Shown: one piece after another, positions 36,034 to 44,662 of the stretch
Layout: every line of letters begins with the position of its first letter
Numbering within the stretch: position 1 is the first letter of the stretch
Assembly (NCBI GenBank): GCA_003161615.1
Contig: PMOB01000019.1
Coordinates: 209,716 to 273,715 of the forward strand
Length of the DNA stretch: 64,000 bases
Origin: Actinomycetota bacterium
GTDB lineage: Bacteria > Actinomycetota > Thermoleophilia > Gaiellales > Gaiellaceae
Direction: 5' to 3'
The notes under the pieces: generated by a model
What the model was told of the DNA's origin: nothing
The model's input: the letters and a program-made list of their open reading frames with translations, nothing else
Database searches by the model: none
Made by a program: the position numbers and the translations under genes

Positions 36034-36921
36034 GTGCAGGCCACCAAGCCCCAGGCGCTCGCCACGCCGCACGAGACCGCGCCCGGTGGCAGCATTCACC
36101 GCATCCAGCCGTCGCGCTGGCTCGTCCCCGTCAATTTCCGCGAGCTCTGGCGGCAGCGTGAGCTCATGCGGTTCTTCGTCCTGCGGGATCTCAAGTCGCG
36201 CTACCGGCAGACGTATCTCGGCCCCGTCTGGGGGATTGTGCGACCGCTGCTGACAATCGTCGTCTTCGCCGCCATCTTCGGCGGCCTCGCTGGGATCAGC
36301 CCGGACAAGAGCTTCCATGGCCCGTATGCGCTCTGGGTCACACCGGGCGTGGTCGCATTCAGCTATGTCAGCGCCGCCCTCAACGCCACGAGCACCAGCC
36401 TCGCCAGCAACACGCACCTGATCACGAAGGTCTACTTCCCTCGGCTTTACGTCCCGATCTCCACCGCCGTCACCCCGATCTTCGACTTCCTGCTCGGGCT
36501 TTTCGTCGTGCTCGGCCTCTTCATCTACTTCCGGCAAGTTCCGAGCTGGCACATCGTCTTCCTGCCGGCGTTCATGGTGCTCGCCGCGCTCGTCTGCATC
36601 GGTTTTGGCATCTGGCTCTCCGCCTTCACGGGCCGCTACCGGGACATGATGTTCGCCGTCCCGTTCATCTTGCAGATCTGGCAGTACGCGACGCCCGTCA
36701 TCTACCCGCTGTACCTCGTCCCGCAGCGGTACCACCTCCACCTGCTGGTCGAGCTGAACCCGTTTACGGCGGTAGTGTCCGGTTTCCGCTGGGCGCTGCT
36801 GGGGACCCCGTTCGGGAGCCTATGGATGCTGGCCTCGAGCATGGGGATCGGCGTCGCCGCAACGTTTTCCGGCCTCTATGTGTTCCGGCGGGCTGAGCGG
36901 TTCATGGTCGACACCCTCTGA
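36034..36921 (+). CDS. wzm: Polysaccharide ABC exporter permease (Wzm/TagG-like)
   Basis: 295 residues with six transmembrane helices of the ABC-2 type. VNFRELWRQRELMRFFVLRDLKSRYRQTYLGPVWGIVRPL is the amphipathic N-terminal signature of polysaccharide and teichoic-acid export permeases (quoted regions at about 32-70). ITKVYFPRLYVPIS and QYATPVIYPL are other family marks. It moves a completed lipid-linked glycan across the membrane with the ATPase encoded next; the genes overlap by one base (TGATG). Confidence 0.92.
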   Translation: MQATKPQALATPHETAPGGSIHRIQPSRWLVPVNFRELWRQRELMRFFVLRDLKSRYRQTYLGPVWGIVRPLLTIVVFAAIFGGLAGISPDKSFHGPYALWVTPGVVAFSYVSAALNATSTSLASNTHLITKVYFPRLYVPISTAVTPIFDFLLGLFVVLGLFIYFRQVPSWHIVFLPAFMVLAALVCIGFGIWLSAFTGRYRDMMFAVPFILQIWQYATPVIYPLYLVPQRYHLHLLVELNPFTAVVSGFRWALLGTPFGSLWMLASSMGIGVAATFSGLYVFRRAERFMVDTL

Positions 36922-38153
36922 TGACCGAGCTCGCGATCGGCGCGCACGGGCTGGGGAAGCGCTACCGGATGGGCCGGCTCGAGACCGGCTTCCGGCGGGC
37001 ACGGCGGTTCGCGCGCCGCCAGGAGGGCCCCGGCTACCTCTGGGCGCTTCGGGATGTCACGTTCGACGTTCCTGTCGGTTCGGCCGTCGCGATCGTCGGG
37101 AGAAACGGGGCGGGCAAGTCGACGCTCCTCAAGATCCTCGCCCAGCTCACGGAGCCGACGACCGGCTACGTGGACCTGGCAAGCCGCGTAGGCGCGCTCC
37201 TCGAGGTCGGAACCGGCTTCAACCCCGAGCTGACGGGACGCGAGAACGTCTATCTGAACGGGACCCTCCTCGGCATGAAGCGGAAGGAGATCGACCAGCG
37301 TCTCGACGAGATCGTCTCCTTCGCCGGCGTCGAGGAGCACCTCGACAAGCCCGTGAAGTGGTACTCGAGCGGGATGTACATCCGCCTCGGCTTCGCCGTC
37401 GCGGCGCACCTCGAGCCGGACATCCTCATCGTCGACGAGGTGCTCGCGGTCGGTGACCTCGCCTTCCAGCAGAAGTGCCTCGGCCGGATGGGCGAGGTGG
37501 CCGGAAGCGGGCGCACCGTGCTCTTCGTGAGCCACAACCTCGCGGCTGCTTCTGCGCTGTGCAGCACGGGGATGTACCTGCGCGACGGACAGCTGGTCGC
37601 GGAGGGGTCGCTCCGCACCGTGATCGACGAGTACCTCGACGACGTCCAGTCCAACGCGCGAATCGACATCCGGGAGCGCGAAGACCGAGAGGGCGACGGT
37701 CGCATCCGCTTCACCGACGTCCACGTCGCTCGCGGCTCCGTCCGGACGGGAGACGGTTGCGAGGTCTCCATGCGCTACAAGGGAACGCCGGGTCCGGGGG
37801 TGATCCGCGTCGGCTTCGCCGTCTACGGCGCACTTGTCGAGCCCATCTTCCAGTGTGTGAACGACGTCTCGGGCGACTTCATCGCCGATGTGGCGCCGGA
37901 GGGGATGTTCACGTGCACGATCCCGAGACTTCCGCTGGCTCCCGGCCACTACACGGTGAGCGTCTACGTCGAGATCGACGGACGGGTGGCCGACTGGGTT
38001 CAGCACGCCGCCGTCCTGGAGGTCGTGGAGGGCGACTTCTTCGGTACAGGGCGCCTCCCAAGCGACAGCCACGGCAGGTTTTACGTCGACCACAGCTGGA
38101 CGAGCGAGGCGACAGGCGTCGCGCCGCTCCAGCTTCGTGGCAGCGCCAGTTGA
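36921..38153 (+). CDS. wzt: Polysaccharide ABC exporter ATPase with C-terminal carbohydrate-binding domain (Wzt)
   Basis: 410 residues. The ATPase domain has Walker A GRNGAGKST (60-68), the signature SSGM (149-152, in place of LSGGQ, normal for this family) and Walker B ILIVDE (168-173). A beta-sandwich Wzt_C-like domain (about 240-400) follows, which in E. coli O9a-type systems recognises the modified chain terminus. A methyltransferase gene starts in its stop codon, consistent with methyl-capped chain recognition, but this is inference. Confidence 0.93.
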   Translation: MTELAIGAHGLGKRYRMGRLETGFRRARRFARRQEGPGYLWALRDVTFDVPVGSAVAIVGRNGAGKSTLLKILAQLTEPTTGYVDLASRVGALLEVGTGFNPELTGRENVYLNGTLLGMKRKEIDQRLDEIVSFAGVEEHLDKPVKWYSSGMYIRLGFAVAAHLEPDILIVDEVLAVGDLAFQQKCLGRMGEVAGSGRTVLFVSHNLAAASALCSTGMYLRDGQLVAEGSLRTVIDEYLDDVQSNARIDIREREDREGDGRIRFTDVHVARGSVRTGDGCEVSMRYKGTPGPGVIRVGFAVYGALVEPIFQCVNDVSGDFIADVAPEGMFTCTIPRLPLAPGHYTVSVYVEIDGRVADWVQHAAVLEVVEGDFFGTGRLPSDSHGRFYVDHSWTSEATGVAPLQLRGSAS

Positions 38154-39103
38154 GCTCTCGGCTCGCCCCGGGCTGGAGGTTCCGCCCCAGGCTGCGCTCG
38201 CTTCCGGGCATCGGCAGGCCCTTCGTCCTGATCTCGGTCGCATACCACCGGCGGCGGGCCGCGCTGAGCAGCGTCGGCGCCGACCTGCGCAGCACGCAAC
38301 TGCCGGCCGCGCGCGATGCGACAACAGTTGCCGTGGGAAGGTGGCTCGCGGAGGCGGGACGGCGGCTGCTGCTTGCCCCGTACCGGCGGGAGCGCGTCGA
38401 TTTGCCTCCACCGCTGGTGGAGGGGAGCCATCGCTTCGACGTCGTCGCGGACCTCGTCGACTTCACCGGCCTCCAGCCGGAGCTCGTGCGACTACTTCTC
38501 GCCCGACGCGTCGAGAACTTCCGCACGGAGTGGCTGCAGTCCCCGCCGGAGCTTCGCGCCGACGCCTGGTTCTACCTCTCGGCGCACACCTACCTGTTCG
38601 GCAACGCGGTGCACTTCCACGACACGCCGGCCCTCGTCGACGAGATCGCCGGCCAGCTCCCCGCCTGCGCAAGAGTGCTCGACTTCGGAGGCGGCACGGG
38701 AAACCTCTCCCTCGCTCTCGCGGCGCGCGGCTTCGAGGTCGACTATCGCGAGCTGTCCGCGCTGCAGAAGGACTTCACCCGCTTCCGGCTGCAGCGCTAC
38801 GGACTGGCAGAGCAGGTTCAGGTCCTCGATAGCTGGGCCCCCTTGGCGCCGGCGCGATACGCGGCGGTTTGTGCGTTCGACGTCCTCGAGCACCTGCCGG
38901 ATCTTCGCGCAGCAATCTCGGAGATCGCCTCATCGCTCGCGCCGGGCGGACTGCTTCTCGAGACCCCGAGCTTCGGAGCCGGACTCGCGAACCCCATGCA
39001 TCACGAGGATCCGGGACTGGATGGCTTTCTCCGGGAAGAGGGGCTCGAGCTCGGGAGCCGGTCGCCTAATTTTCGCGTCTGGGCGAAACGCGGCGGCCTG
39101 TAG
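38150..39103 (+). CDS. Class I SAM-dependent methyltransferase linked to the ABC exporter
   Basis: 317 residues. The Arg-rich N-terminal half (about 1-180) includes VDLVDFTGLQPELVRLLLARR; the SAM domain follows with CARVLDFGGGTGNLSLALAARG, FDVLEHLPDLRAAISEIASSL and PGGLLLETPSFG. The start is a TTG overlapping the wzt stop (TTGA); no ATG or GTG is suitably placed. Its coupling to wzt makes it a good candidate for chain-terminal modification. Confidence 0.82.
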   Translation: MSSRLAPGWRFRPRLRSLPGIGRPFVLISVAYHRRRAALSSVGADLRSTQLPAARDATTVAVGRWLAEAGRRLLLAPYRRERVDLPPPLVEGSHRFDVVADLVDFTGLQPELVRLLLARRVENFRTEWLQSPPELRADAWFYLSAHTYLFGNAVHFHDTPALVDEIAGQLPACARVLDFGGGTGNLSLALAARGFEVDYRELSALQKDFTRFRLQRYGLAEQVQVLDSWAPLAPARYAAVCAFDVLEHLPDLRAAISEIASSLAPGGLLLETPSFGAGLANPMHHEDPGLDGFLREEGLELGSRSPNFRVWAKRGGL

Positions 39104-39117
39104 CCTCGGCAGCTGCC

Positions 39118-40167
39118 GTGTTCTCGATCTTCTCGGATCGAAGCTTTCTCGCTTCACCGTCGACGCCTCACGCCGTCATCCTCGCCCCGTTCTGGGGAAC
39201 GAACCCGGAACCGCCCGGCGACCCCGACAACGGGCGCTTCGACCGCTACGCGGAGGTCGGTGACGCGTTTCTCCGTCTCGCCCCGCTCGAGGAATGCGAC
39301 GTCGGAGTCTTTCCGCAGAACTGGGAGTCGGCGGGCGAGCAGGCCGCCGAGCTTGCCGATCGCTTCTCGGCGGTCTGCCGGGACGCCGGTAAGCCCACTG
39401 TGGTCTTCCACGGAGCGGACTCGACGGACGCGCTACCGGTCGAGGCCGTCGTCCTCCGTACGTCGCTGCTCCGCTCGCAGCGCCAACCGAACGAGTTCGC
39501 GACACCTGCCTGGAGCGCGGACTTCCTCGAGCGGTACGCGGGCGGCACCGTCCGCCCGCGCAAGAAGCTCACGCGGCCGGTGGTCGGCTTTTGCGGCAAC
39601 ACGATGGCCGGGGCGCCCGCGAAGCCGTTTGCCCAGACGCTCCGAAGCGGCCTGCTCCGGCGGCCGCCGAACGCGACGCGCGACCTCCCCGGGGACCACC
39701 CACGCACTCTTGCCCTCAGGGCCCTCGGGCGCGACTCACGTCTTCGTTCGAACTTCACTCTGCGGGGCGAGTTCTGGGGCGGCGCCGCCGGCAACTCGGC
39801 CGGCCTCGCTCGCGTGCGCCGCGAGTACGTCCAGAACATGCTCCAGAGCGACTACGTGCTCTGCGCGCGTGGGATCGGGAACTTCTCCTACAGGCTCTAC
39901 GAGACCCTCTCGCTCGGACGGATTCCGATCTTCGTCGACACGGATTGCGTCTTGCCGCTCGAGTCCGAGATCGACTGGCGCGACTACTGTGTCTGGGTCG
40001 CCGCAGACGATCTCGACCGGATCGGCGACCGGGTGATCGAGTTCCACGAATCGCTCGACGAGTCCGCGTTCGAGGAGCGCCAACGGGCATGTCGCAACCT
40101 GTGGGAGACCCGAATCTCGCCGCAGGGATTCTTCGCCTCCTTCCACCGCCACTTCGAGCCCGCATGA
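39118..40167 (+). CDS. Exostosin-domain (GT47-like) glycosyltransferase
   Basis: 349 residues. The C-terminal half has QSDYVLCARGIGNFSYRLYETLSLGRIPIFVDTDCVLP, close to the nucleotide-sugar-binding part of exostosin/GT47 proteins, followed by WRDYCVWV. The N-terminal half is a Rossmann-like domain with FPQNWES and VVFHGADSTD. Bacterial exostosin-like proteins occur in surface-glycan loci. GTG start, 14 bp after the methyltransferase; overlaps the FkbM gene by ATGA. Confidence 0.8.
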   Translation: MFSIFSDRSFLASPSTPHAVILAPFWGTNPEPPGDPDNGRFDRYAEVGDAFLRLAPLEECDVGVFPQNWESAGEQAAELADRFSAVCRDAGKPTVVFHGADSTDALPVEAVVLRTSLLRSQRQPNEFATPAWSADFLERYAGGTVRPRKKLTRPVVGFCGNTMAGAPAKPFAQTLRSGLLRRPPNATRDLPGDHPRTLALRALGRDSRLRSNFTLRGEFWGGAAGNSAGLARVRREYVQNMLQSDYVLCARGIGNFSYRLYETLSLGRIPIFVDTDCVLPLESEIDWRDYCVWVAADDLDRIGDRVIEFHESLDESAFEERQRACRNLWETRISPQGFFASFHRHFEPA

Positions 40168-40838
40168 AAGCCAGCCTCCGCCGCCTCCTTCATCTGCCGC
40201 GCCGGTCGGGTGCTGCCGAAGACCCGTACGAGCCCGAGCTGACCGCGGCCATCGAAGGGGTCGTGGAGCCCGGTTGGACCTGTGCCGACGTCGGAGCCCA
40301 CGTGGGACGGATCACCGAGACGCTCGCGAGACTCGCCGGGAAGCAGGGCCGGGTCGTCGCTTTCGAGGCCCATCCAGCCAACGCGGAGGAGTCGCGCAGG
40401 CGCTTCCGCGGCACCGGCTGGGTGGAGGTCGTTAACGCGGCAGTAGGTGACGGCAGCTCCGACCGGCTCTCGCTCTACGCCGGTCGGCACGACCACAGCA
40501 CGGAGTGGAACATCGTCGGTCACGATGTCGACGGCGCCCCGACACGGCGCGTGCTCGAGGTTCCGGCCGTCTCGCTCGATGCCTGGTTCCCGTCCGGGAC
40601 GGCGCTTCAGCTCGTCAAGATCGACGTCGAGGGAGCGGAAGGCCTCGTTCTGGCCGGCATGGGGCGCCTCCTCAGAGAGCAGCGGCCGGTCATCGTGGTC
40701 GAGTTCCACGACGAGGAGGGCTGGGCTGCTCGCCGGGAGCTCCTCGAGGCCGGCTACGAATTGGTTCATCCCGACGGCTCACCGGTGGATCCGGAGGGAC
40801 CGCGCGTGTACCACGTGATCGCGCGTCCGCCGAGCTGA
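40164..40838 (+). CDS. FkbM-family methyltransferase
   Basis: 224 residues. DVGAHVGRITETLARLAG (motif I), GRVVAFEAHPANAEESRRRF, VVNAAVGDGSS and SLDAWF then LVKIDVEGAEGLVLAGMG are the FkbM signature. It probably O-methylates a sugar. It is last of the plus-strand exporter unit (wzm, wzt, methyltransferase, exostosin-like, FkbM), 8 bp from the convergent aminotransferase stop. Confidence 0.92.
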   Translation: MKASLRRLLHLPRRSGAAEDPYEPELTAAIEGVVEPGWTCADVGAHVGRITETLARLAGKQGRVVAFEAHPANAEESRRRFRGTGWVEVVNAAVGDGSSDRLSLYAGRHDHSTEWNIVGHDVDGAPTRRVLEVPAVSLDAWFPSGTALQLVKIDVEGAEGLVLAGMGRLLREQRPVIVVEFHDEEGWAARRELLEAGYELVHPDGSPVDPEGPRVYHVIARPPS

Positions 40839-40846
40839 GAGACGCT

Positions 40847-41944
40847 TCAAGCTGCGGCTCGAACCGCGTCGGCCACCAGCTCGACCTCACTGTCCTCGAG
40901 CTCCGGGTAGAGCGGAAGGCTGACGACGGTCGCGGCCAGGCGCTCGCTCTCGAACAGCGTTCCCGAGCGCGGAAGATCGCGGTAGACGGGGTGCTGGTGG
41001 ATAGCGCGCGGGTAGTGGACGAGCGTCTCGACACCGGCCGTCCCCAGCTCTTCCCGGAGCCGATCCCGGTCTGGGACGGAGACGACGTAGAGATGGTAGG
41101 CATGCAGCCCGCCGTCCGGATCACTCGGCGCGCTCAGCGGCGTCTCGGCCAACGCCTCGGCATAGCGGGCGGCGATCTCGCGCCGCCGCTCGCGCCATTC
41201 GGATGCGTGTCGCAGGCCGACCGAGAGGACGGCCGCCTGCAGCGTGTCGAGCCGGCTGTTGCTCCCTCGCCTTGCCGATTCGTAGCGCTCGAACTCTCCG
41301 TAACTGCGCAGAGCGGCGACCTCGGCCGCGAGGCTTGCATCGTTCGTCACCACTGCACCCGCGTCGCCCAGCGCACCGACGTTCTTCGTCGGGTAGAAGC
41401 TGAACGCCGCGGCATCGCCCATCGTCCCCGCCGCCCGCCCACGCCACGTGGCGCCGTGGGCCTGGGCGCAATCCTCGACGACCTTCAGACCGTGCTCCGC
41501 TGCGACACCGAGAATCGCGTCCATGTCGGCACAACGGCCGTAGAGGTGGACAGGGACGATCGCGGCCGTCCGCTCCGTCAGTGCGGCTGCGAGCCGCTCC
41601 GGGTCGATCGTCATCGACTCCGCGTCGGCATCGACGAGGACAGGGCTCGCGCCGGAGCGCTCGATTCCGGCGACCGTCGGGACGCACGTGTTCGCGACCG
41701 TGATCACCTCGTCGCCCGGCTGGATGCCGACGGCCCGGAGAGCGAGCTCGATCGCGTCGGTACCGGACGCAACGCCGACCGCGTGGGACGCGCCGAGCCA
41801 CTCCGCGAACTCCCGCTCGAACCGCTCAACCGGCTCACCACCGACGAAGCGGCCGTCGTCGAGCACGCCCGCGAGAGCGGCGTCGAGCTCCGGCCGCAGC
41901 GCGGCAACATGACGCGACAGATCGAGGAACGGGACGCGCGTCAC
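40847..41944 (-). CDS. DegT/DnrJ/EryC1/StrS-type sugar aminotransferase
   Basis: A 365-residue PLP enzyme. The internal aldimine Lys is K187 (FSFYPTKNVGALGDAG), with VGVASGTDAIELALRA, ANTCVPTVAGI and VVEDCAQAHGATW. The FYPTKNxGAxGDxG form is typical of 3-amino-3,6-dideoxyhexose aminotransferases such as FdtB/QdtB/DesV, so a keto-sugar from the dTDP pathway at 58-60 kb is a plausible substrate. GTG at 41944 overlaps the preceding SDR stop (GTGA). Confidence 0.9.
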   Translation of the reverse strand: MTRVPFLDLSRHVAALRPELDAALAGVLDDGRFVGGEPVERFEREFAEWLGASHAVGVASGTDAIELALRAVGIQPGDEVITVANTCVPTVAGIERSGASPVLVDADAESMTIDPERLAAALTERTAAIVPVHLYGRCADMDAILGVAAEHGLKVVEDCAQAHGATWRGRAAGTMGDAAAFSFYPTKNVGALGDAGAVVTNDASLAAEVAALRSYGEFERYESARRGSNSRLDTLQAAVLSVGLRHASEWRERRREIAARYAEALAETPLSAPSDPDGGLHAYHLYVVSVPDRDRLREELGTAGVETLVHYPRAIHQHPVYRDLPRSGTLFESERLAATVVSLPLYPELEDSEVELVADAVRAAA

Positions 41945-42933
41945 GACCAGTAAGCCGCGCCGTGCTCGCGGTAGAAGTCGAGCGACCGCCGCAGCCCCTC
42001 TTCGAGGTCGACCCGAGGCTCCCACCCGAGCTCCTCGCGAATCCGGGTGAAGTCGCCGTAGTAGTCGCCGATGTCGATCGACTTCCTATCGTCCGGAAAC
42101 GGGATGACGCTGTAGGAGCCGGCGCCGTTCAGCGCAACGAGGCGCTCGGCGAGCTCGAGGAGGGAGACGACGTCGGAGGCGCCGAGGTTGTAGACCTTCC
42201 CCACCGCCTCGGGCCGCGTAGCCGCGAGCAGGAAGGCGTCGACAGCGTCGTCGACGTAGTTGAAGTCGCGCTTCTGCCGGCCGTCCCCGAACACGGCGAT
42301 CTCCTCGCCGCAGACGATCTGGCGCAGCCAGTAGCCGAGGAACGTCTGGCGCGCATCCTTGACGCGCATTCTCGGTCCGTAGGTATTGGTCAGCCGCAGG
42401 ACACAGACCGGGATGCCGTACACCTCGCCGTAGAGCAGGTGGTACCACTCGCCAGCCGTCTTGTTGATGCCGTTCACGTCCACGGGGTGCAGCGGGTGGC
42501 GTTCGTCGACCGGGAGGTACTCCGGCCGACCGTAGATCTGCCGCGTGCTCGCGAAGACGACGCGCGCTGAGGGGTTGACGTCGCGGCACACCTCGAGCAG
42601 CGAGAGCTGCGAGCGGCAGTTGATCTCGAGATCGGTGTACGGATCGGCCATCGAGTCGAGATGGCTCGTCTGGCCAGCGAGATTGAAGATGACGTCACGG
42701 TCGCGCACGAGGTACGGGAGGCTGTGCACGTCCCGAACGTCGGCGATGTTCACCCTCACCTCGTCCTCGATGCCCGCGAGGTTCGCCACGTTCCCTCCGT
42801 ACTCGGGAATCATCGAGTCCACGAGCACGACGTCCGCGCCAACCTCCACGAGCCGCCGCGCGAGGTTCGAGCCGATGAAGCCGAGCCCGCCGGTGATCAG
42901 GACGCGCCTGTCGCGAAGGTCTTCCGCGCTCAT
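41941..42933 (-). CDS. Extended SDR nucleotide-sugar epimerase/dehydratase lacking the catalytic Tyr
   Basis: 330 residues. GGLGFIGSNLARRL cofactor loop, FASTRQIYGRPEYLPVDE, then [23 protein letters not shown] and FGDGRQKRDFNYVDDAVDAFL are typical of dTDP-glucose dehydratase or epimerase-like SDRs. The usual Y-x-x-x-K reads N154-G-I-N-K158: the catalytic Tyr is replaced by Asn while Lys and S129/T130 remain. It may therefore use altered chemistry. It lies between the bifunctional glycosyltransferase (ATGA overlap) and an aminotransferase. Confidence 0.85.
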   Translation of the reverse strand: MSAEDLRDRRVLITGGLGFIGSNLARRLVEVGADVVLVDSMIPEYGGNVANLAGIEDEVRVNIADVRDVHSLPYLVRDRDVIFNLAGQTSHLDSMADPYTDLEINCRSQLSLLEVCRDVNPSARVVFASTRQIYGRPEYLPVDERHPLHPVDVNGINKTAGEWYHLLYGEVYGIPVCVLRLTNTYGPRMRVKDARQTFLGYWLRQIVCGEEIAVFGDGRQKRDFNYVDDAVDAFLLAATRPEAVGKVYNLGASDVVSLLELAERLVALNGAGSYSVIPFPDDRKSIDIGDYYGDFTRIREELGWEPRVDLEEGLRRSLDFYREHGAAYWS

Positions 42934-44630
42934 TCGGCTACCACGCCGAAGAGGAAGCTGTGGATGTCGTCCTGGACGTGGAACGAGGCGAGGATCTGCC
43001 TGTCATGCCGGGCGCCGATCCTCTCGAGATCCTCGCGGTTCACGTAGGAACGATAAGTCGTCTGGCCCTCGTAGCCGGGCGCGACCTCCGCCCGCGACGA
43101 TCCCTCTGTCAACTGCTGCCGGTGGAGCAGGACGAAGCGAGCCTTCGACCCGAGCAGAACGTCCAGTGCCCGGTCGTACTCGTCGATGACATCGACGAGA
43201 GCGCTCGCGCAGACGACATCGAAGGCGCCGAGGTCGAGCGTGTTCGAGAAGAGATCGTTGACGACGAACTCCCGGCTCGGCCACTCGGCGCGGGCTGTCT
43301 CGACCATCGCCTCGGAATAGTCGCAGCCCGTGTACCGGAAGCGGCCGGGAAAGCGGCGTTCGAGCAGCTCGCCGTAGTGGCCGACGCCGCAGCCGAAGTC
43401 CAGGAAGTGGGCCGGTTCCGGCAGCGCCAGCTCGCTGAGCGACCAGTCGATCGCTTCGAGAAACGCGCGATAGGGAGGGACGGCATCGGGCTCGCGAAGC
43501 TGCTCGCGGGCCAGGGCCAGCATCTGCTCGGCCACCTCCCGCGCCTTCCAGCTGGCCCTGTGATCCGGGAGCCGCGCCGACCCCAACACCCGCTTCGCCC
43601 GGCGGACGGCGCCGACAAGGCGGGGGAGCCGCTGCCGGACGACTCTTTGAGCCTCCCCCAATGCCAGCGCCCGGCCGTCGAGATCGACGAAGCCGGCGCT
43701 GAAGCCGGGGACTGTTCGACGGACGTCCTCGAGCGCCCGGCCGAGCTCATGCAGGTACGGATCCCAGACAAGCTCTCGCTCGCTCGGCGCCATCGGATAG
43801 TTGGTCATCCAGACGAAGGGGACGGGGCCCGGCGTGTAGCGGTACCGGTCGGCGAGGAAGCCCGCCGCACGCAGGCGGGTGATGCCGCGATAGAGGCGGA
43901 GCGAGTGGTGGTGGTAGAAGACGAGCTCGCGCTCGTCGACGAGGACGTTGCCGTTCCGCCGCGCGAGGTCGTAGTTGTCGACGTTCCACGGTGCGAGGCC
44001 GCCGCCCGGATGCTGGAGCACGTGGACGCCGCTGAAGCGCTCTGGCCAGTCGTCGAGGTACTTCTGGTCGCCCATCTTGCCGTCCTCGTAGCGGAAATAG
44101 CACCACTCGAGACAGCGGTCGCGCCACCAGTGAAGCGTCTCGAGCCCCGGTTCGTCACGACGGAAGGTCATGAACTCGACGTTGTACGTGCCGCTCGTCT
44201 CTTCGTGCGGCTTCCACTGCGGCGCGTATCGGTGCGGGACGATCAAGACCGAGTCGTCCCCGAGCTCCTGCCAGATTGGCTCCGGATCGCGAAAGAACAT
44301 GAGGTCGGCATCGACGTACGTGATCGCGTCGAGATCAGGCTCGGTCTCGAGCGCGTAGACGCAGACCGCGGGAGTTGCGGTCCAGCAGTACTCCACCTGC
44401 GTCCGAGTGGGCTTCACGCTCGCGAGCGCCGAATCGTGCGCCTCGAGCTCGTCGAGGCCGATCGCGATCAGGCGGGGCAGTCGAAGCCGCTCGAGGATTT
44501 CCTTCGTCTCCGCATCCATGCAGAAGACGCGCAGGCGAAAGTCGTCGCAATGGCGCTCGAGCGAGCGGTAGAGCACCAAGCCGCGCGGCAGGTAATTGAC
44601 GTCAAAAAGGGTGCAGAACTCGTTCCTCAT
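42930..44630 (-). CDS. Bifunctional glycosyltransferase-methyltransferase fusion
   Basis: 566 residues. The N-terminal part (about 1-310) is a GT-A enzyme of GT8-like type: FCTLFDVNYLPRGLVLYRSL, the DAD metal motif at D107-D109 (TYVDADLMFF), and a GDQKYLDDWPERF acceptor segment. After a basic helical linker (about 330-400) comes a class I SAM methyltransferase with FLDFGCGVGHYGELLERRFPG and YTGCDYSEAMVETARAEW. It may add and methylate a sugar in one protein. It is first in a unit with the SDR and aminotransferase, with TATCCT 8 nt before the ATG. Confidence 0.85.
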   Translation of the reverse strand: MRNEFCTLFDVNYLPRGLVLYRSLERHCDDFRLRVFCMDAETKEILERLRLPRLIAIGLDELEAHDSALASVKPTRTQVEYCWTATPAVCVYALETEPDLDAITYVDADLMFFRDPEPIWQELGDDSVLIVPHRYAPQWKPHEETSGTYNVEFMTFRRDEPGLETLHWWRDRCLEWCYFRYEDGKMGDQKYLDDWPERFSGVHVLQHPGGGLAPWNVDNYDLARRNGNVLVDERELVFYHHHSLRLYRGITRLRAAGFLADRYRYTPGPVPFVWMTNYPMAPSERELVWDPYLHELGRALEDVRRTVPGFSAGFVDLDGRALALGEAQRVVRQRLPRLVGAVRRAKRVLGSARLPDHRASWKAREVAEQMLALAREQLREPDAVPPYRAFLEAIDWSLSELALPEPAHFLDFGCGVGHYGELLERRFPGRFRYTGCDYSEAMVETARAEWPSREFVVNDLFSNTLDLGAFDVVCASALVDVIDEYDRALDVLLGSKARFVLLHRQQLTEGSSRAEVAPGYEGQTTYRSYVNREDLERIGARHDRQILASFHVQDDIHSFLFGVVAE

Positions 44631-44638
44631 CCGGCCCG

Positions 44639-44644
44639 AGGATA
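44639..44644 (-). promoter_or_regulatory. -10-like element for the fusion-SDR-aminotransferase unit
   Basis: TATCCT on the minus strand, 8 nt before the ATG at 44630, between it and the next gene's stop. Confidence 0.5.
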
Positions 44645-44662
44645 CTGGCGGCGTCTCGGCAC

